From Rickettsiaceae bacterium (lineage in GTDB: Bacteria > Pseudomonadota > Alphaproteobacteria > Rickettsiales > UBA6187), in the NCBI GenBank assembly GCA_021323415.1, contig JAJONM010000009.1, forward strand, positions 1 through 32,404: DNA of 32,404 nt, given 5' to 3'. Below the pieces are notes generated by a model. The model saw nothing but the letters and a program-made list of their open reading frames with translations. It made no database searches and was not told the DNA's origin. Positions 8,625 to 15,339 of this stretch are shown here, in pieces. The translations under genes were made by a program, and so were the position numbers. Position 1 is the stretch's first letter. Each line of letters begins with the position of its first letter.

Positions 8625-9026
8625 TTACTTTCCTGTTTTTATATATTTACTTAGCATTGTCTCTAGATACTCACCTTTAATGGGCTTGCTTATATAATCA
8701 TCCATTCCAGCTTCGAGGCATTTTTCTTTATCCCCTGATAAGGCATTAGCAGTTATTGCTATAATAATTGTGCGTTTTTCCCCTGTTTCATTCTGGCGGA
8801 TTTGCCTTGTAGCTTCATAGCCATCCAGATCGGGCATTTGAACATCCATGAATATGATATCGTATTCATTTCTCTTATATAATCCGATAGCTTCATTGCC
8901 TGTTTCGGCGGTGTCAACTTTGCATTTCATCATGCGTAACATTTCTGTGGTTAGCTCCAGATTAATAGGATAATCGTCTGCCACTAATATTTTTGCTTGA
9001 GGGAATTTTGCTGTGATTTTTTTCAT
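8625..9026 (-). CDS. Receiver protein coupled to the upstream histidine kinase
   Basis: 133 residues, a complete receiver domain of the type usually fused to the C-terminus of hybrid kinases. Features are the Asp pair in LVADDYPIN (17-18), phospho-acceptor Asp61 (FMDVQMPDLDGYEATR), Thr92 (AITANAL) and Lys114 (YISKPIK). The wording QMPDLDGYEATRQIR is typical of hybrid kinases. The gene overlaps the kinase gene by 4 bp (ATGA), so the pair looks like a hybrid kinase divided into two proteins. No output domain is present. Confidence 0.94.
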   Translation of the reverse strand: MKKITAKFPQAKILVADDYPINLELTTEMLRMMKCKVDTAETGNEAIGLYKRNEYDIIFMDVQMPDLDGYEATRQIRQNETGEKRTIIIAITANALSGDKEKCLEAGMDDYISKPIKGEYLETMLSKYIKTGK

Positions 9027-10087
9027 GATTGAACCGCCTTTCTTTTGGCCTTCTTCTGTGGTTTTTTACTAATTGGAAATGTAATTTCAAACCAGAATAC
9101 AGAACCAATTCCAAATTCACTTTCAAAGCCGATTTGCCCGTCCATTAATTCTACTAATTGCTTACTTATAGCAAGTCCAAGGCCTGTGCCGCCAAACTTT
9201 CTGGTAGTAGATAAGTCAGCCTGAACAAATTTTTGGAAAAGACTACCTTTTTTCTCTTCGTGTATACCGATTCCTGTGTCTTTTACGGAAAAAACAATCC
9301 TTACTTCTTTTTCAGTTAAGTGTTTATTTTCAAGAGTTAATTCTACACTGCCACTTTCTGTAAATTTTACGGCGTTTCCTATTAGGTTGGTAAGTATCTG
9401 GCGTATTTTTACCGGATCGCCGATAATGCTTTTAGGGATTTTGGTGTCGTATTTCACTTTAAACTTAATGTTTTTATCTGTGGTCATAGCTAAAAACATT
9501 TTTTTAAGGCTATCTGCTAATTCCTTGAGGTCAAACTGGATGGATTCCGATTTCATTTCGCCGGCTTCTATTTTGGAGAAATCAAGTATGTCATTGATAA
9601 TAGAGAGCAGGTGGCTACCTGAGCTATATATCTGGCTGGCGTAATGTTTCTGTTTTTCATTTAGTTTGGTATTTAGGAGTAATTCTGTCATACCGATAAC
9701 GCCATTTAAAGGTGTGCGGATTTCATGGCTCATATTAGCCAAAAATTGGCTTTTTGTATGGTTGGCACGCTCTTCTTCCATCCGGGCTTTTTGCATTTCA
9801 AAATGGGCCCACTCTAGCCTATCGGTGTATTTTGCAATTTTTTCCTCAGCTTTTTGTTTCTCGTGCTTTTCTATTGTTCTTATTTGAAAAGTTACCCTGA
9901 CATGTTGAAATGTAATATAAACCAATGCAACAGTAGCGGTTATATATAATGGGATATATATATCCGGTGCTGAGCTGTAAAAAAAGTTATCAATTGCTAG
10001 GATTAGTAGAGAAACGATGCCTGCCCCTGATATGCACAAGCTTGTAATTTGCAGTTTAGATAATGACTTAAAGTAAGAATTATTCAT
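9023..10087 (-). CDS. Membrane histidine kinase (BarA/hybrid type, receiver encoded separately)
   Basis: 354 residues. Two membrane helices (about 13-32 and 45-61) are separated by only a short outside loop, followed by a coiled coil (70-112). The H-box is ANMSHEIRTPLNGVIGM (His121), the N-box NLIGNAVKFT (Asn238), G1 is DTGIGI (270-275) and G2 GGTGLGLAIS (299-308). The form is that of hybrid sensor kinases, but the protein ends after the ATPase domain and the receiver is the next gene. With so small a periplasmic loop it probably senses the membrane itself or a partner. It is the first gene of the operon that reaches fliP. Confidence 0.95.
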   Translation of the reverse strand: MNNSYFKSLSKLQITSLCISGAGIVSLLILAIDNFFYSSAPDIYIPLYITATVALVYITFQHVRVTFQIRTIEKHEKQKAEEKIAKYTDRLEWAHFEMQKARMEEERANHTKSQFLANMSHEIRTPLNGVIGMTELLLNTKLNEKQKHYASQIYSSGSHLLSIINDILDFSKIEAGEMKSESIQFDLKELADSLKKMFLAMTTDKNIKFKVKYDTKIPKSIIGDPVKIRQILTNLIGNAVKFTESGSVELTLENKHLTEKEVRIVFSVKDTGIGIHEEKKGSLFQKFVQADLSTTRKFGGTGLGLAISKQLVELMDGQIGFESEFGIGSVFWFEITFPISKKPQKKAKRKAVQS

Positions 10088-10228
10088 AACTTAAGTTTAA
10101 CCTGGTTGTTTATATAAATGCTACTATAAGAAGAAATATAGCACAAGCAATTAAACCTAAAGGTTTTTGTAAATCACCTTGAATTTTTATTCCCTTCTTG
10201 ATGTAGTTAATACATTTATACTACTTAA

Positions 10229-10243
10229 TTAATCCATTATTAA
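10229..10243. promoter_or_regulatory. CtrA-like box in the divergent kinase/regulator spacer
   Basis: TTAATCCATTATTAA is a perfect TTAA-N7-TTAA site. It lies 49 bp before the start of the CheY-like gene at 10293 and within the 205 bp between it and the divergent operon that ends with fliO-fliP. CtrA controls flagellar genes in many alphaproteobacteria, so the position is sensible. The spacer is very AT-rich, so chance cannot be excluded. Confidence 0.4.
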
Positions 10244-10292
10244 TAATAATTTAATTTTTTGTATGTACACTTATAGGTTGAGGGAGCGTATT

Positions 10293-10670
10293 ATGTATAC
10301 TTGCCTTGTTATTGACGATGATAGTGCCAGCCGCTTTTACTTATCTGAAGTTGCAAAAAATTGCAATTTTGAAGTTTTAGAGGCGCATAATGGTTTATAT
10401 GCCCTTGAAATATGTAAAAAATCAATGCCAGATGTAATAATTGTTGATTGGATGATGCCAGAGAAAAATGGTATTGATTTTATGAAAGATCTCAAAGATA
10501 TTGAAACTGAGAAACATCCTAAGGTTGTAATGTGTTCAGCCAGGTTTTCTAATCAAGATATAAGCACTGGTATAGAAGCTGGTGCAGAAGAATATTTACG
10601 TAAGCCTGTAAGAACCCGTGATCTGGAAGGTATGTTTAAAGGGTTTTCCGATAGGCATGTGAGCAAATAA
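10293..10670 (+). CDS. Stand-alone response-regulator receiver (CheY-like)
   Basis: A single receiver domain of 125 residues. I start it at the ATG at 10293, not 10263, because AGGGAG (10281-10286) lies six bases before it and the fold begins MYTCLVIDDD. The acidic residues are Asp8-10, the phospho-acceptor Asp52 (IVDWMMPEKNG), the switch residue Ser82 (MCSARF) and the lysine Lys104 (YLRKPVR). There is no output domain. It is divergent from the kinase/receiver/fliOP operon and 43 bp before a secreted Cys-repeat protein, with which it may be cotranscribed. Its kinase partner is unknown; the divergent kinases are the obvious candidates. Confidence 0.93.
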   Translation: MYTCLVIDDDSASRFYLSEVAKNCNFEVLEAHNGLYALEICKKSMPDVIIVDWMMPEKNGIDFMKDLKDIETEKHPKVVMCSARFSNQDISTGIEAGAEEYLRKPVRTRDLEGMFKGFSDRHVSK

Positions 10671-10713
10671 TCACATTGTATCATAATATTATTTATACTA
10701 CATTGTAAGGATC

Positions 10714-11118
10714 ATGTTTAGATTCCTTACAATTATAATAATAATCCTTTTTCCATTTTTGGGCGGGGCCGATGATGCTATTGACTATGCTAAAGCCTAT
10801 GCAAAGTGCTCACCTATAGCAGAACAACTTAGTCGGCAGCAATGCAATTATGCTGTAGTATTTGAGAAGTATTATAACCAATGTATGGAGCGCTATGGAT
10901 ATAGCGATTCTTCAAGCGGTATAGGCAAAGATTTTTATGATGGTTACTTAAAGTCATATCGTTATTGTTCTGTTACGGCGGATGCTGATACGAAAGAAAT
11001 TTGCCGCTATGGCATGCTTTACAATAATAATTATAATCATTGTATGGCAGGGTATGGCTTTAACAAGTCTGGTGATAGGATGTCAGGGAATACACCGTAT
11101 TTTAAATTTGATTTTTAA
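10714..11118 (+). CDS. Secreted protein with two copies of a three-cysteine unit
   Basis: 134 residues beginning with a hydrophobic signal sequence (MFRFLTIIIIILFPFLGGA). The mature part is an internal duplication with a period of 53 residues: Cys32-Cys44-Cys57 in the first unit and Cys85-Cys97-Cys110 in the second, both C-X11-C-X12-C. Each unit ends with a YNxCMxxYGY-like motif (YYNQCMERYGYS and NYNHCMAGYGFN). Such exact cysteine spacing suggests disulfides or metal binding in the periplasm. A TAAGGATC sequence precedes the ATG. The gene follows the receiver gene by 43 bp and converges, with a 6 bp gap, on the lipoprotein operon. No known family is recognised. Confidence 0.8.
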   Translation: MFRFLTIIIIILFPFLGGADDAIDYAKAYAKCSPIAEQLSRQQCNYAVVFEKYYNQCMERYGYSDSSSGIGKDFYDGYLKSYRYCSVTADADTKEICRYGMLYNNNYNHCMAGYGFNKSGDRMSGNTPYFKFDF

Positions 11119-11124
11119 CCAATG

Positions 11125-11535
11125 TTACCAGCTAAACTTATCAATCCCTTTATAGCTAAAGAAACCGTCGGATTTGAGATTAAACCAGGTATCATTACTA
11201 CGTAAGTCATTACTGGCAAATTCTTTGTTAGAAAGATACGATGATACGTAATATGAACAGTAGCTTTGACCAAGTTCCCAGCCTTTATTATAATATGGGT
11301 CCTCCATCATATGGCCATCAACATTGGTAGAATAGCGTGTACGTAAGTAGTCACTACTATAAGAGGTCATTCCGGTTTCGCAACCAGCTTTCCAACCTGC
11401 TATATATTCAGGTGGGCCTTCTTTTGGTGGATGTGGCATACCTGTTATATCCAGCCTTGAGTTCTGGCAGGCTGTAAGTAGCAACAGTGAAATAAGTAAT
11501 GTACCTATTTCTTTTCCCAGATTCTTGTTTCCCAT
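11125..11535 (-). CDS. Small lipoprotein A of a five-member paralogous array
   Basis: 136 residues with a lipoprotein signal and lipobox LLLTAC (Cys23). Gln at +2 predicts the outer membrane. The mature part has the array motif YIAGWKAGCETG (Cys52) and, 41 residues after that Cys, a second one in YNKGWELGQSYCSYY (Cys93). It carries a longer C-terminal extension than its paralogues, rich in Asn, Asp, Ser and Lys and ending in FSYKGIDKFSW. The start lies 3 bp after the stop of the next gene upstream. It is last in the operon. Function is unknown. The pair of conserved non-lipid cysteines suggests a disulfide. Confidence 0.85.
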   Translation of the reverse strand: MGNKNLGKEIGTLLISLLLLTACQNSRLDITGMPHPPKEGPPEYIAGWKAGCETGMTSYSSDYLRTRYSTNVDGHMMEDPYYNKGWELGQSYCSYYVSSYLSNKEFASNDLRSNDTWFNLKSDGFFSYKGIDKFSW

Positions 11536-11538
11536 TTT

Positions 11539-11832
11539 CTATCTCTGCCATTCCCCTGTGTACCACCTGCAATGCCTAAATCCCATCCTCCATGCATTGT
11601 GATACTCATCATCATCTAAACGGGTTTCATCGTATGTAAAACTATGTGTTGCTTTGTAGTGTAATGAACCAATTGCGGCTATTCCGCTTTCGCAGCCAGC
11701 TTTCCAACCTTCGCGGAAAGCTGGAGTTCCCTCTGGTGCGCCATCTGTCATACCTTTATATACATTAACTGGAGCGGGGCTGTTTATGTAGCTACATGCG
11801 GTCAGTAATAATAAAAGCGTGGCATATTTCAT
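11539..11832 (-). CDS. Small lipoprotein B of the paralogous array
   Basis: 97 residues from the ATG at 11832. An earlier in-frame ATG at 11865 would put 11 polar residues before the signal and ignore the AAGGAT ribosome-binding site. Lipobox LLTAC (Cys13) with Ser at +2. Array motif FREGWKAGCESG (Cys47), then Cys88 in WRMGFRHCRWY, again 41 residues apart. The ATG shares one base with the stop of the 42-residue gene (TAATG), so translation is probably coupled. No known family is recognised. Confidence 0.85.
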   Translation of the reverse strand: MKYATLLLLLTACSYINSPAPVNVYKGMTDGAPEGTPAFREGWKAGCESGIAAIGSLHYKATHSFTYDETRLDDDEYHNAWRMGFRHCRWYTGEWQR

Positions 11833-11960
11833 TATTTTACTATCCTTATAAACAAACGTCGCCATTTTACGTGGGACATTTTCTTTTTGTTTTGTACCCT
11901 GTCGCGCATTATCTGTAAGCGCTCCTGGGGTGTGATGAAGTTATAATAATTATTCTTCAT
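11832..11960 (-). CDS. 42-residue, very basic small protein inside the lipoprotein operon
   Basis: The ATG at 11960 has a perfect AGGAGG (11972-11967) six bases upstream, the best ribosome-binding site in this operon. The protein has 12 Lys/Arg against 2 Asp/Glu, no signal peptide and no Cys, so it is probably cytoplasmic or attached to nucleic acid or membrane phospholipid. It has two halves: a helix-like TPQERLQIMRDRVQN and a basic end KKKMSHVKWRRLFIRIVK. It overlaps lipoprotein C by 11 bp and lipoprotein B by 1 bp. Because its AGGAGG is also the codons of C's acidic C-terminus (DEEEQNEE), the overlap looks selected. It could also serve mainly as a coupling ORF for B. Confidence 0.7.
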   Translation of the reverse strand: MKNNYYNFITPQERLQIMRDRVQNKKKMSHVKWRRLFIRIVK

Positions 11961-12288
11961 TTTGTTCCTCCTCATCACTCTTTGTGTTGTACTGCAAATT
12001 ATGTTGTAAAACGTATTTCCTGCAGTGGTCATAAGCATTATCCCATCCATTTACGTATTCAGGGTCGCCTAGCAAAGTCCAATCCTGGCGGAACTTATAC
12101 TTAAGCCTGTATAAGTGGTTAGCTGAGGCCTGGGCTCCTGATTCGCAACCATCCTGCCAGCCTTTAATATACATTGGAGGGTAAGGACGGTTGCCAGGAG
12201 GTCTGTCAAACATGTCATATTTCCAGATTGGTATGTTTTGACATGCTGTTAAGGTTAAACATATAACTGCAACTAATATCCTAAACAA
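11950..12288 (-). CDS. Small lipoprotein C of the paralogous array (TTG start)
   Basis: 112 residues. The start codon is TTG, with GAGGA about five bases upstream; the nearby ATG at 12299 is out of frame and stops quickly. Lipobox LTLTAC (Cys16), Gln at +2. The Pro-rich stretch RPPGNRPYPPMY leads into the motif YIKGWQDGCESG (Cys48), and Cys89 follows at 41 residues in WDNAYDHCRKY. The C-terminus is acidic (SDEEEQNEE) and contains the ribosome-binding site of the next small gene. No enzyme motif is seen. Confidence 0.85.
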   Translation of the reverse strand: MFRILVAVICLTLTACQNIPIWKYDMFDRPPGNRPYPPMYIKGWQDGCESGAQASANHLYRLKYKFRQDWTLLGDPEYVNGWDNAYDHCRKYVLQHNLQYNTKSDEEEQNEE

Positions 12289-12323
12289 AAAATCCTCATT
12301 TTTATGTTTGAATCAAAATTCCC

Positions 12324-12647
12324 TTACAAACTATACTGCGCCAGTGATTTCATTGAGTAACCACAGTGGTTATACCCATATTTCCACGCAGCGTTGTATA
12401 AGTTGTTGTATCTTAATTCCTCATCTAGTGTGTATTTATACGTTCCAAGCATCATAAGTGGAGATGTATTGGTTGCTGTAATTCCTGATTCGCAGCCGTC
12501 ATGCCAGCCTTTCTGGTACTCTTCTGGCCCTTCTGGGGGAGCCGTATTAAGGGTTATTGGCGTTGCAAAAAGATCGAACGCGCTATTACCACTAGCGCAA
12601 CCAATTAATCCAAAACATGTTATAATTAATGCTATAATATTTCTCAT
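12324..12647 (-). CDS. Small lipoprotein D of the paralogous array
   Basis: 107 residues, lipobox FGLIGC (Cys17), Ala at +2. It carries the motif YQKGWHDGCESG (Cys52) and a second Cys at 95 in WKYGYNHCGYS, spaced 43 residues. An AAGGAAAA ribosome-binding site lies in the 10 bp that separate it from lipoprotein E upstream. A 35 bp gap precedes C. It has the same design as its neighbours but limited identity outside the motif, so the duplication is old. Confidence 0.85.
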   Translation of the reverse strand: MRNIIALIITCFGLIGCASGNSAFDLFATPITLNTAPPEGPEEYQKGWHDGCESGITATNTSPLMMLGTYKYTLDEELRYNNLYNAAWKYGYNHCGYSMKSLAQYSL

Positions 12648-12657
12648 CTTATTTTCC

Positions 12658-12981
12658 TTACAAAATTATTCCTTTGTTAACATAAACTCCGCAGTAACGG
12701 TCTCCTTGTTTGTAGCCTTGCTGGTATAGGCTGTCTGTAATTAGTTCTGGCCGTACTGGTCTGTCATATTCACGGTTAAGACCGAAACCGTTTTGTCCTA
12801 TATAGTTGTAGCAACCATCGCGGAAACCCATGCTATAATTGCTCTCATCCTGCGGGATGTTCTTCAAAAACATTGGACGTGGTGAAAATGCCCCTTCATG
12901 CCCTTCATCATCTAGCAAAGTAACGCAGGAATTTAAGCCTAATGCCGCTATTACCATCGTTATTTTTACTGCTTTTTTCAT
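12658..12981 (-). CDS. Small lipoprotein E of the paralogous array (first gene)
   Basis: 107 residues, lipobox LGLNSC (Cys19), Val at +2. The array motif is the most divergent here: YSMGFRDGCYNYIG (Cys57), with the second Cys at 97 in YKQGDRYCGVY (40 residues apart). It is the first gene after the consensus promoter at 13016-13044. Motif order (lipid Cys, Pro-containing linker, GCxxx core, Tyr/Gly-rich C) matches the other four. No database family is recognised from memory. Confidence 0.83.
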   Translation of the reverse strand: MKKAVKITMVIAALGLNSCVTLLDDEGHEGAFSPRPMFLKNIPQDESNYSMGFRDGCYNYIGQNGFGLNREYDRPVRPELITDSLYQQGYKQGDRYCGVYVNKGIIL

Positions 12982-12999
12982 AACCTAAATCTCTTAATT

Positions 13000-13015
13000 C
13001 CCTAATTTTATAGGG
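13000..13015 (-). promoter_or_regulatory. Palindrome CCCTA-N6-TAGGG just after the lipoprotein promoter -10
   Basis: A perfect 5+5 bp inverted repeat lies immediately downstream of the -10 box, over the expected transcription start. It could be an operator or a short hairpin at the 5' end of the mRNA. The position is suggestive. The binder is unknown. Confidence 0.4.
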
Positions 13016-13044
13016 TTTATAATCTATTTTACATACTTTGTCAA
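13016..13044 (-). promoter_or_regulatory. Consensus sigma-70 promoter for the lipoprotein operon
   Basis: On the minus strand TTGACA (13044-13039) is followed after exactly 17 bp by TATAAA (13021-13016). This is the closest match to consensus found in the window and it points into lipoprotein E, whose ATG is about 35 bp further on. It predicts strong expression unless repressed. Confidence 0.75.
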
Positions 13045-13062
13045 CTATATTTTTATAAATAT

Positions 13063-13186
13063 GGAATTATGGAAGCGTATTGCCGAAGTTGGCGTAGGAT
13101 TACATTTCCCCTTGCGCCTTGTAAAAAAGCATGCTATAAGCCTTACATAATTTGATACTTAAGAAATCAGGCGGGTTTTCCCCGCC
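13063..13186 (+). ncRNA. Possible small RNA or attenuated leader before rimP
   Basis: Between the divergent promoter region and rimP there is no ORF. There are several small hairpins (GCC-GAAGTT-GGC near 13082; GGCG...CGCC at about 13091-13118) and then a strong intrinsic terminator. A terminator ahead of the first gene of an operon needs a transcript to end, so either a small RNA is made or the rimP operon has an attenuated leader. No consensus promoter was found on this strand and no known RNA family is recognised. Confidence 0.3.
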
Positions 13187-13191
13187 TTTTC
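13169..13191 (+). terminator. Intrinsic terminator upstream of rimP
   Basis: GGCGGG (13170-13175), loop TTTTC, then CCCGCC (13181-13186) followed by TTTTCTTTT. The GC-rich stem and T-run are clear. It faces the rimP operon and ends 23 bp before its ATG. Confidence 0.75.
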
Positions 13192-13213
13192 TTTTACCTA
13201 AAAGGGGACCAAA

Positions 13214-13729
13214 ATGAAGGCGGAACTAACGCTGGAAGGTAGAATAAACGAGGTTATCAGTCCATCGCTAGAGCAGTTGGGATATGAAGTTGTACGTGTG
13301 CGTATGATTGGTGAAGTACGCAAAGTGCTGCAGATTATGATAGACCGCGCAGATGGCGCTAACATTAATGTGGATGATTGCCAAAAAGCTAGTAACCAAA
13401 TTTCGGCAGTATTAGACGTTGAAGAACCTATATTGGAAAAATATACGCTTGAAGTGAGTTCTCCAGGTATTGATAGGCCTCTTACACGCCTAAAGGACTT
13501 TGAAAAGTTTAAAGGTCTTGAGGCTAAAATGGAGCTGAGCGAAAAAATTAATGAGAAAAGAAAGCTAAAAGGTGTTTTGGCAGGTACAGAAGGGGATGTA
13601 GTTTTAATGGATCTAAATGTAGTATCTATAGAGCAGCCAGTGTCAGAACGCATAAAAGTTAAGTTTGAGAATATTAAATCTGCCAGTTTGGTGCTGAACG
13701 ACCAATTGCTGGCAATGAGTCAAAAATAA
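13214..13729 (+). CDS. rimP: Ribosome maturation factor RimP
   Basis: 171 residues, the usual two-domain form. The conserved signature LEVSSPGIDRPLTR is at 79-92, after the N-terminal domain with VRVRMIGEVRKVLQIMID. RimP binds the 30S subunit and helps late assembly of its head. A strong AGGGGA precedes the ATG. It is the first gene of the classical run leading to nusA and infB, and nusA begins 29 bp downstream. Confidence 0.96.
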   Translation: MKAELTLEGRINEVISPSLEQLGYEVVRVRMIGEVRKVLQIMIDRADGANINVDDCQKASNQISAVLDVEEPILEKYTLEVSSPGIDRPLTRLKDFEKFKGLEAKMELSEKINEKRKLKGVLAGTEGDVVLMDLNVVSIEQPVSERIKVKFENIKSASLVLNDQLLAMSQK

Positions 13730-13758
13730 TAATATTTAAAGTCAAAGGGGTATTTATT

Positions 13759-15330
13759 ATGTCTATGTACGCGAATATGGGAAGCACAGAAATTTTACAG
13801 GTGGCAGATGCTGTTGCCCGTGAAAAAAATATTGATAGGAATCTTGTGCTAGACGCGATGGAGAGCTCTGTTGCAATCGCTGCCAGGAAAAAATATGGAC
13901 ATGACCGCACAATTAAATCTGAAATTGATCGTAAAACAGGCGAAATAAGATTATTCAGGGAATCTGAAGTTGTAAGTGATGATTACACTCCGCCACAGCC
14001 GGAAAATGAAGAGGAAGTTGATAATGATAACGCTATGGAAGGTAAAATCTTCCTGAGAGATGCTTTGCATAAAAAGGATGATGCAAAGGTTGGTGATTTA
14101 ATCCGTGACCCATTACCACCAATTGATTTGGGCCGTGTTGCGGCGCAAACTGCAAAACAAATTATTATGCAGAAAGTGCGTGATGCTGAAAGAGCACGTC
14201 AGTTTGAGGATTTCAAAGGACGTATTGGTGAAATTATCAATGGTACGGTAAAACGTATTGAGTCTGGTAATGTTATTGTTGAGCTTGGTAGTGCAGAGGC
14301 AATTATTACTCGTAACTCTGTAATCAGAGGGGAGAATTTCCGTGCTGGTGACCGTGTTCGCGCTTATGTTGAAAATGTTTTGCGTGAGACGAAGGGGCCT
14401 CAGATTTTCTTATCAAGAACAGCTCCTGCGTTTATGGCAAAATTGTTTGCGCAGGAAGTTCCTGAGGTATATGATGGCATTATAGAGATAAAAGGTGTTG
14501 CCAGGGAGCCTGGTTCACGTGCTAAAATTGCTGTATACTCACATGATTCGTCAATCGATCCTGTTGGTTCTTGCGTGGGTGTACGTGGTGCAAGGGTTCA
14601 GGCGGTTATTACTGAATTACAGGGTGAAAAAATTGATATTATTCAGTGGTCGTCAGAACCTGCTACATTCCTGGTAAATGCTTTGGCTCCGGCTGAAGTT
14701 AGTAAAGTGGTAATTGATGAAGACCGCAACCGTATTGAAGCAGTAGTGCCTGATGACCAGCTAAGCCTTGCTATAGGCAGACGTGGTCAGAACGTGCGTC
14801 TGGCTTCTGAATTGGTTGGCTGGAGCATCGATATTATGACTGAAGATGACGAAGCGACCAGAAGAACTGAAGAGTTCAACAGGCTTTCAAATATATTTGT
14901 TGAAGCTCTTAATATCGAGGAAATCATTGCTCACTTGCTAGTAACAGAAGGCTTTATGTCTATTGAAGAAATAGCATTCGTTGCAATCGATGAGCTTGCC
15001 TCTATTGAAGGATTCGATACTGAAATAGCGGCTGAATTACAGGGTCGTGCGCGTGAATACCTGGAGCAGAAGAAGAATGATAACCAGGCAATTCTCAATA
15101 AATTAAAAGTATCAAAAGAATTGCGTGAAGTTGAAGGCTTAAATGACGATGTATTAGTCCAGCTTGCAGAAAATGGTATTAAGACATTGGATGACTTTGC
15201 TGACCTTTCGCGTGATGAGTTTGTTGAAATTATACCAAAATCAGGTTTGAAAGATTCAGATATTGATGCGATGATCATGAATGCGCGCTCTGGCTGGTTT
15301 ACAGATGAAGCGGCTTCTAAAAAAGCATAA
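13759..15330 (+). CDS. nusA: Transcription termination/antitermination factor NusA
   Basis: 523 residues. In order: the N-terminal RNA-polymerase-binding domain (1-145), S1 domain from about residue 153 (GEIINGTVKRIESGNVIVEL), KH1 with VGVRGARVQ (about 273) and KH2 with AIGRRGQNVRLA (about 338). A C-terminal part from about 385 has two acidic helix-hairpin-helix-like repeats. NusA modulates pausing, termination and antitermination. AAAGGGG lies upstream of the ATG. The C-terminal repeats are normal for proteobacteria. ylxR, usually next in alphaproteobacteria, is absent. Confidence 0.97.
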   Translation: MSMYANMGSTEILQVADAVAREKNIDRNLVLDAMESSVAIAARKKYGHDRTIKSEIDRKTGEIRLFRESEVVSDDYTPPQPENEEEVDNDNAMEGKIFLRDALHKKDDAKVGDLIRDPLPPIDLGRVAAQTAKQIIMQKVRDAERARQFEDFKGRIGEIINGTVKRIESGNVIVELGSAEAIITRNSVIRGENFRAGDRVRAYVENVLRETKGPQIFLSRTAPAFMAKLFAQEVPEVYDGIIEIKGVAREPGSRAKIAVYSHDSSIDPVGSCVGVRGARVQAVITELQGEKIDIIQWSSEPATFLVNALAPAEVSKVVIDEDRNRIEAVVPDDQLSLAIGRRGQNVRLASELVGWSIDIMTEDDEATRRTEEFNRLSNIFVEALNIEEIIAHLLVTEGFMSIEEIAFVAIDELASIEGFDTEIAAELQGRAREYLEQKKNDNQAILNKLKVSKELREVEGLNDDVLVQLAENGIKTLDDFADLSRDEFVEIIPKSGLKDSDIDAMIMNARSGWFTDEAASKKA

Positions 15331-15339
15331 GGTAGTAAA

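Noticed and set aside
11832-12050. 72-codon version of the small basic protein starting at 12050
   Set aside because: The first 30 codons overlap lipoprotein C in another frame, and the perfect AGGAGG selects the ATG at 11960.
13063-13191. 6S RNA or another known housekeeping RNA before rimP
   Set aside because: No long interrupted stem with a central bubble or other known signature could be made out, so only an unnamed RNA or leader is proposed.
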